Part shown: in pieces, positions 60,109 to 64,000 of the stretch
How the letters are laid out: each line of letters starts with the position of its first letter
Numbering within the stretch: position 1 is the stretch's first letter
Assembly (NCBI RefSeq): GCF_947495315.1
Contig: NZ_CANLYD010000004.1
Coordinates: 186,001 to 250,000 of the forward strand
Direction: 5' to 3'
Source: an uncultured Aquimarina sp.
GTDB taxonomy: Bacteria; Bacteroidota; Bacteroidia; Flavobacteriales; Flavobacteriaceae
Length of the DNA: 64,000 nucleotides
Made by a program: the position numbers and the translations under genes
Notes under the pieces: model-generated
Told to the model about the DNA's origin: nothing
Seen by the model: the letters and a program-made list of their open reading frames with translations, nothing else
Database searches by the model: none

Positions 60109-60591
60109 TTTGTATCTCCGATTGATTGTGATTAGAAAAATACAATCTTACTACATCTTTTTCTTTCTAACTAAAAAATATAGAATATAAATAGAGCGTT
60201 TTCGGTAATTACATAGGTTAAGGTATTGTTTTAGTGACGGGATCTACCCTTTTAGTTGTTGTAATCTATTAATCGCATTTTATATTTAAGTATTCAATTC
60301 TAAAGATTTAATAATTTAATAGTTGGTACAGTTTTTCATCTCGTCACTAACGCTAAACATGAATTGTAGTATGGCGAGTAAGCCCGCACCAATCGATTTA
60401 CCTGCACATTTTTATTTCTTATACTACTTTATATTATATGAGCAATGGTTGCGATTGGATTGGTAACTAAAAAAACTACCATAAAAAAATCGTAATTTTT
60501 ATATACAGAAATTACGATTTTTTTATGTTTTAGTCCTTTTAAGCTTGTTCTAAATGTTTTGCAAGGCCGCTTTTATAATGCCTTTACTTCT
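60109..60591. other. Intergenic region
   Basis: No gene seen. The middle (about 60350-60480) contains accessory-type sequence such as GCCCGCACCAATCGATTTAC and AATGGTTGCGATTGG, of a kind often found between small accessory genes. A terminator lies near the right end. Confidence 0.45.
60487..60520. terminator. Hairpin terminator
   Basis: AAATCGTAATTT (60487-60498) with AAATTACGATTT (60509-60520), flanked by A-run and T-run, so it can act in both directions. Confidence 0.75.
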
Positions 60592-61524
60592 TTATTGTTT
60601 TGATAAAACTGCATTCTTTTTATAACTCTTATAAATCGTTCCAAATTCAATAGAGTAAATATTGGTATCAGTACTTTTTAGACTATCACTACTAGTATAA
60701 TAAAGTAATTTATCATCCTCAATTAATTCAGCATAAAGATCACTACCGGTAGTGTTTATTTCTTTAATAGCTTGTGGTATTGACCATTGGTTATTGAGTT
60801 TGAAACTTATATACAAATCTCCATATGAAGAAAGGTTTTGCTCTCTCCCGGAAGATTCAAAAATAATTACATTACCATCATTGTTTATTTCTAAGTTCCA
60901 TTCCCCTTTATCTGAATTAATTACATTTCCCAAGTTAATTGGTAGAGAAAAAGTGTCTTTTCCCTTTTTCGCAAAATATAAATCTCCTTGACCATATCCA
61001 CCTAAACGATTCGATGCAAAATACAAATTACCAAATTTATCTGTACGAGGGCTGTACTCATTTTTTTCGGAATTAATAGACTTATTCAACCTTACCGGAA
61101 TTTCCCAAGTGCCATTTTCGTTTTTTTCTACTTTCCAGACATCTTTTGAAATTTGTTTAGTTTCTTTTGATGGCCTCTTAGAAATAAAATACAAAGTTTT
61201 CCCATTATTGCTTATATGTGGGGCACTATCATCATATTGACCTGAAAAAGAAGTCAATTTAGGGGCAGACCATTCTCCGTCTTCCTTAACCGAATAATAT
61301 ATTGAACTTTTCATACCACTAGTTCCCCATTTATCATTGCTTTTTGCAAAATAAACTTCAAAACCAGTATTTGAAAAGGAGGGTGAATATTCTACTAATT
61401 TAGTTGATATATTTTCTGGTTCAAAAATCTGTGGTTTTAATTCATCTTTGCAACCAATCATAACTAAGAGCATACTATGAACAATTAATATAAATAATCC
61501 AATTATGAATTTTGTCCTGTTCAT
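60592..61524 (-). CDS. PD40 beta-propeller lipoprotein
   Basis: 310 residues. N-terminal hydrophobic signal with a Cys in MIGCKDE suggests a lipoprotein. Repeats of the WD40-like PD40 type: EYSPSFSNTGFEVYFAKSND, DSAPHISNNGKTLYFISKRP, EYSPRTDKFGNLYFASNRLG and GEWNLEINNDGNVIIFESSG. Similar modules occur in TolB and OmpA-linked proteins and bind peptidoglycan or partner proteins. Isolated gene. Confidence 0.75.
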   Translation of the reverse strand: MNRTKFIIGLFILIVHSMLLVMIGCKDELKPQIFEPENISTKLVEYSPSFSNTGFEVYFAKSNDKWGTSGMKSSIYYSVKEDGEWSAPKLTSFSGQYDDSAPHISNNGKTLYFISKRPSKETKQISKDVWKVEKNENGTWEIPVRLNKSINSEKNEYSPRTDKFGNLYFASNRLGGYGQGDLYFAKKGKDTFSLPINLGNVINSDKGEWNLEINNDGNVIIFESSGREQNLSSYGDLYISFKLNNQWSIPQAIKEINTTGSDLYAELIEDDKLLYYTSSDSLKSTDTNIYSIEFGTIYKSYKKNAVLSKQ

Positions 61525-61614
61525 TTGTTCTTTTACATTTGCTAAAACGTCTCATATAACAAGCGTGTCCTGCCAATGGACAGCTATGATTGGTTATGCA
61601 TTGTTGTATATAGT

Positions 61615-61975
61615 TTATTTTTTATTCCAGTTTATATCAAATTTTGAGATTATCTTGTCATCTTTATTTAACGAATTAAGCGGAAGTGCTGGACTTAAAG
61701 AATGAAATGGTGGATAGCCTTCTTGTATGTAATATAGATGTTTTTTAAGTTTTGAATATCTTCCAGAGCATTCTAAAGAAAAATAAGTATAATTTTCATC
61801 ATAATCTTCAACTTGAATATATTTTTACAATATGCTTAAAGTCATTTGGAAGTTTATTAAGAACCATTTCACTAGTAAAAGGATATACAGTATTCATGGC
61901 GTTAATTAGATTATTGTAAAATTCCTCTTTATTCATTTCATAAGGTATGCTAACGTTTAAATCATTTGTGTCCAT
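61615..61975 (-). pseudogene. Frameshifted small gene, about 120 aa
   Basis: The frame opens at ATG 61975 (MDTNDLNVSIPYEMNKEEFY) and runs to NDFKHIVK, then meets a stop. Shifting by one at an A5 run (T5 at 61822-61826 on the plus strand) continues with YIQVEDYDENYTYFSLECSG to KFDINWNKK and TAA at 61615-61617. Removing one A restores a single ORF. The start overlaps the end of the membrane protein gene by 19 bases, so the two formed one operon. A sequencing error is possible. Confidence 0.65.
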
Positions 61976-62472
61976 GCAAGATACAAGGTTAAGAAAATTC
62001 CAAGAGAAGAAGCTTTTATATTGGTAATCAAAACTTCGTTCTTTTTAAGACTGTAAACTTTCTCAAAGATTTTTTTTCGATTCATTATCCAAATAAATAG
62101 TAATATTAGCGTCAATGCAACGGCGAAAAACATTATTTCTTCATTATAATTTAGGCCATTAGATATAGTAGAAAAAACTAGCCTAGTCAGTAGAAAATAA
62201 AAGTATGATGTGATAAAAATCCAACCAATTTTTTTATTTACAAAAATGCCAATAAGTGGAAATAATAGAAGGAGTGAAGGTCGGAAATAAGTTCGTCTTG
62301 TCATTAATCGGATGAAATCAGATACCTTATATTGATTACTATAATTCGTATTCAATTCAAAAATAGTTTCTTGATAACCTCTAACAGAAACAAAAACAAA
62401 GAATAATAGAATTAATAATTTAATTACTAAAATCAGATAATTTACTTTCTTTTTATTTAGAGTTTGTTCCAT
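61957..62472 (-). CDS. Four-segment membrane protein, 171 aa
   Basis: Hydrophobic segments at about 11-31, 63-78, 82-99 and 115-129, with a further stretch near the C-terminus. No family known. It overlaps the frameshifted gene that follows. The pairing of a membrane protein with a small soluble protein is reminiscent of the toxin-immunity genes at 3-9 kb, without direct support. Confidence 0.55.
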   Translation of the reverse strand: MEQTLNKKKVNYLILVIKLLILLFFVFVSVRGYQETIFELNTNYSNQYKVSDFIRLMTRRTYFRPSLLLLFPLIGIFVNKKIGWIFITSYFYFLLTRLVFSTISNGLNYNEEIMFFAVALTLILLFIWIMNRKKIFEKVYSLKKNEVLITNIKASSLGIFLTLYLAWTQMI

Positions 62473-62655
62473 TATATATCATAACGTTTAATATATGTGT
62501 CGTAGCGGGTTAAAATGTTACCTTGCTTTTCGATTATTCCTGCGCATTGGTTGCTAACTTTTACTTTTTGCGGGCATTGCGCCTTCATAAAAATAGAGCA
62601 GCCATTCGATTAGATAATTAGCTGTTATGATCAGATAGGTATTGTGATTAGTTTT

Positions 62656-63282
62656 TTAATCAATTCTTTTGGCTATAGTTTCAAACGGTTCTATAGGAAG
62701 TCCATATAAAATAGCTTTAGTTTCGTCAATTTCTTTGATCAATAATACCAATCCTTTGTGGTTATTGTAAAATGAAGAAATCAATAAAGTATTATCTATT
62801 TTTTCTAACAATATTTTTCGTCCTGCATATCCACTTTTCTTAAGTGTTTCGATTATTTCAGGTTTGTCTAAAATTTTATTGAACTCTATCATTACCTTTT
62901 CGTTATTCCATTCAAAATTGTATTTCAAAAGTTGAATGCGACTTTCGGATATTTTTGATACTGTTGGAGCCAACCTAACATAATCTTGTTCTAGTATTTG
63001 GCCTTCGGTTTTAGATTCCGTTTCGTTAAATAAGGTGATTTTTTCTCCTTTTAGATAAAATCGTATTCGGTCGGAATTTATGAATTCAAAGTTTAGATCA
63101 GCTGTTCTTTTAGAGGAATTTTCAACTTTTTTTTCTTTTAAGTTTACTTCATTTTCAACGTTCTCTAAGACGGAATATATAATCTCATCATTTTCGAAAG
63201 TGATAATATCTAAATCACGAAAAAACCTTATTTCGCTCACATTAATCCATTTGCCATCAGTTTTAGTATTCAATCTTCTCAA
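62656..63282 (-). CDS. Hypothetical soluble protein, 208 aa
   Basis: No signal peptide and no recognised motif. Mixed alpha/beta with many charged residues; a repeated pattern of beta strands near DRIRFYLKGEKITLFNETES suggests a lipocalin- or META-like barrel, which is a guess. Stands between non-coding stretches. Confidence 0.5.
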   Translation of the reverse strand: MRRLNTKTDGKWINVSEIRFFRDLDIITFENDEIIYSVLENVENEVNLKEKKVENSSKRTADLNFEFINSDRIRFYLKGEKITLFNETESKTEGQILEQDYVRLAPTVSKISESRIQLLKYNFEWNNEKVMIEFNKILDKPEIIETLKKSGYAGRKILLEKIDNTLLISSFYNNHKGLVLLIKEIDETKAILYGLPIEPFETIAKRID

Positions 63283-63412
63283 ATATTTTTATATGTTGTG
63301 TTCGCAACTGTTCTACTTTTTTTCAAATATTACTTTTGAGTTATTTGGTTCAAAAATTTTTGATGGTATTTTCTTCTCATCAATAGATATAGCTTTTGTT
63401 GTAGTTAGTTTT

Positions 63413-63760
63413 TTAATAATAATTGATTTTAAAATAAATCACAGTATTCATGAGCGTCCAAAAACAACTAAACAATGTCCCGCCAACAAAAAGTAAGTAT
63501 CTAAGTCCTTGGGTGATTTTTATTTTATTATTGAAATAATACCAGTCAAAAAGCTCCATTAATGACCCCAGTGAATAGAAAACATTGGCACCGATACCCC
63601 AAAATATAACTCCAATCGTATCTTCGGTAGTCCATTGGTAATCAATTGTTCCTAGGAAATCATAAATTCCAAATATTCCGAAAAGTCCAACAGCAATGTT
63701 AAAAATCCAACGTTTGGATTCCCACCACTTTATATTTGTTTTTAAATCTTCTAGCGTCAT
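63413..63760 (-). CDS. Small membrane protein, three predicted segments
   Basis: 115 residues; segments at about 18-36, 45-65 and 86-108. Trp-rich start (IKWWESKRWIFNIAVG). Family unknown. Confidence 0.55.
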   Translation of the reverse strand: MTLEDLKTNIKWWESKRWIFNIAVGLFGIFGIYDFLGTIDYQWTTEDTIGVIFWGIGANVFYSLGSLMELFDWYYFNNKIKITQGLRYLLFVGGTLFSCFWTLMNTVIYFKINYY

Positions 63761-63832
63761 TCCATAATGAATTATAGCTTCTCTTGCGTATTAGGTATGT
63801 ATCACGAAGGATCCATATACCTTTATACAACG

Positions 63833-64000
63833 GGTTCTCTATCCAAATCACTATATGGATAAATTTCTTTTTCTTTTAATATTTTAAATAATTCATCACT
63901 CCCATTTTGTCGAGCATAATTCATTTCACTTCTGAAAACTTGTAGACAAAGCAATAAGTGATGTTCACGATCTCCTACTTTAAATTTTCTCCCATTTGGT
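63833..64000 (-). CDS. Partial CDS at window edge, C-terminal 55 residues
   Basis: An open minus-strand frame enters from beyond 64000 and ends at TAA (63833-63835). The visible part reads GRKFKVGDREHHLLLCLQVF, then NYARQNGSDELFKILKEKEI and DREPVV. No family recognised; the start lies outside the window. Confidence 0.5.

Overview
The window is AT-rich bacterial chromosome, roughly one third GC by eye, and almost certainly from the Bacteroidota, family Flavobacteriaceae (Aquimarina-like). The support is A-rich translation starts without strong Shine-Dalgarno sites, promoter -7 boxes of the TAnnTTTG type, many lipoproteins and products typical of marine flavobacteria. No rRNA, tRNA, CRISPR array or prophage was seen.

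Layout. (1) 0.1-2.8 kb: a lipoprotein beta-carbonic anhydrase and unrecognised small genes. (2) 3.0-9.2 kb: an accessory island. It starts with a CHAP/NlpC-like cysteine amidase overlapped by a membrane protein (likely effector and immunity). It continues with about twelve small unrelated genes on the minus strand (SUKH/SMI1, DUF7660-like, lipoprotein, zinc ribbon, small membrane proteins). Many of these are preceded by the same short leader, AAAGTTCAATAAACCGATG, which often contains the start codon. (3) 9.4-11.6 kb: a coiled-coil membrane protein and a HigBA toxin-antitoxin pair. (4) 11.8-15.6 kb: an operon of universal stress protein, cardiolipin synthase, patatin phospholipase and a Crp/Fnr regulator. 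(5) 15.9-25.3 kb: sulfur detoxification genes (TSUP exporter, CstB-like persulfide dioxygenase-rhodanese, rhodanese, second Crp/Fnr regulator, DUF2892 protein, YeeE/YedE pair), interrupted by a complete IS110-family element. (6) 25.3-42.6 kb: a stress and low-oxygen island with D-lactate dehydrogenase-like enzyme, Hsp20, a beta-CASP nuclease operon, seven more universal stress proteins, a CcoI-type copper ATPase and a PdxH-like protein. (7) 42.7-49.3 kb: SLC13-type carrier, PEP carboxykinase, porin, NhaA. (8) 49.5-57.5 kb: a periplasmic nitrate reductase operon lacking NapC and NapH. It carries a four-haem NapB-like protein, a four-haem lipoprotein, an iron-sulfur protein and an NrfD-type quinol oxidase. 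(9) 57.5-58.5 kb: a tandem array of five 28-residue peptide genes and one 49-residue relative. (10) 58.8-64 kb: assorted membrane and unknown proteins, one frameshifted.

How it works together. Two palindromes recur upstream of genes here: TGAT-N4-ATCA (stress, Hsp20, copper ATPase, Nap) and GTAAC-N4-GTTAC (sulfur genes). In almost every case the centre of the palindrome lies 33 bp from the centre of a -7 box, which is the class II activator geometry of Crp/Fnr proteins. Each of the two Crp/Fnr genes is the last gene of an operon headed by one of the two palindromes, so I infer two parallel self-activating regulons.

The observations I rate highest are the MRTL peptide array (copies differ by synonymous changes), the cassette-like immunity island with its repeated leader, and the two-regulon promoter architecture.
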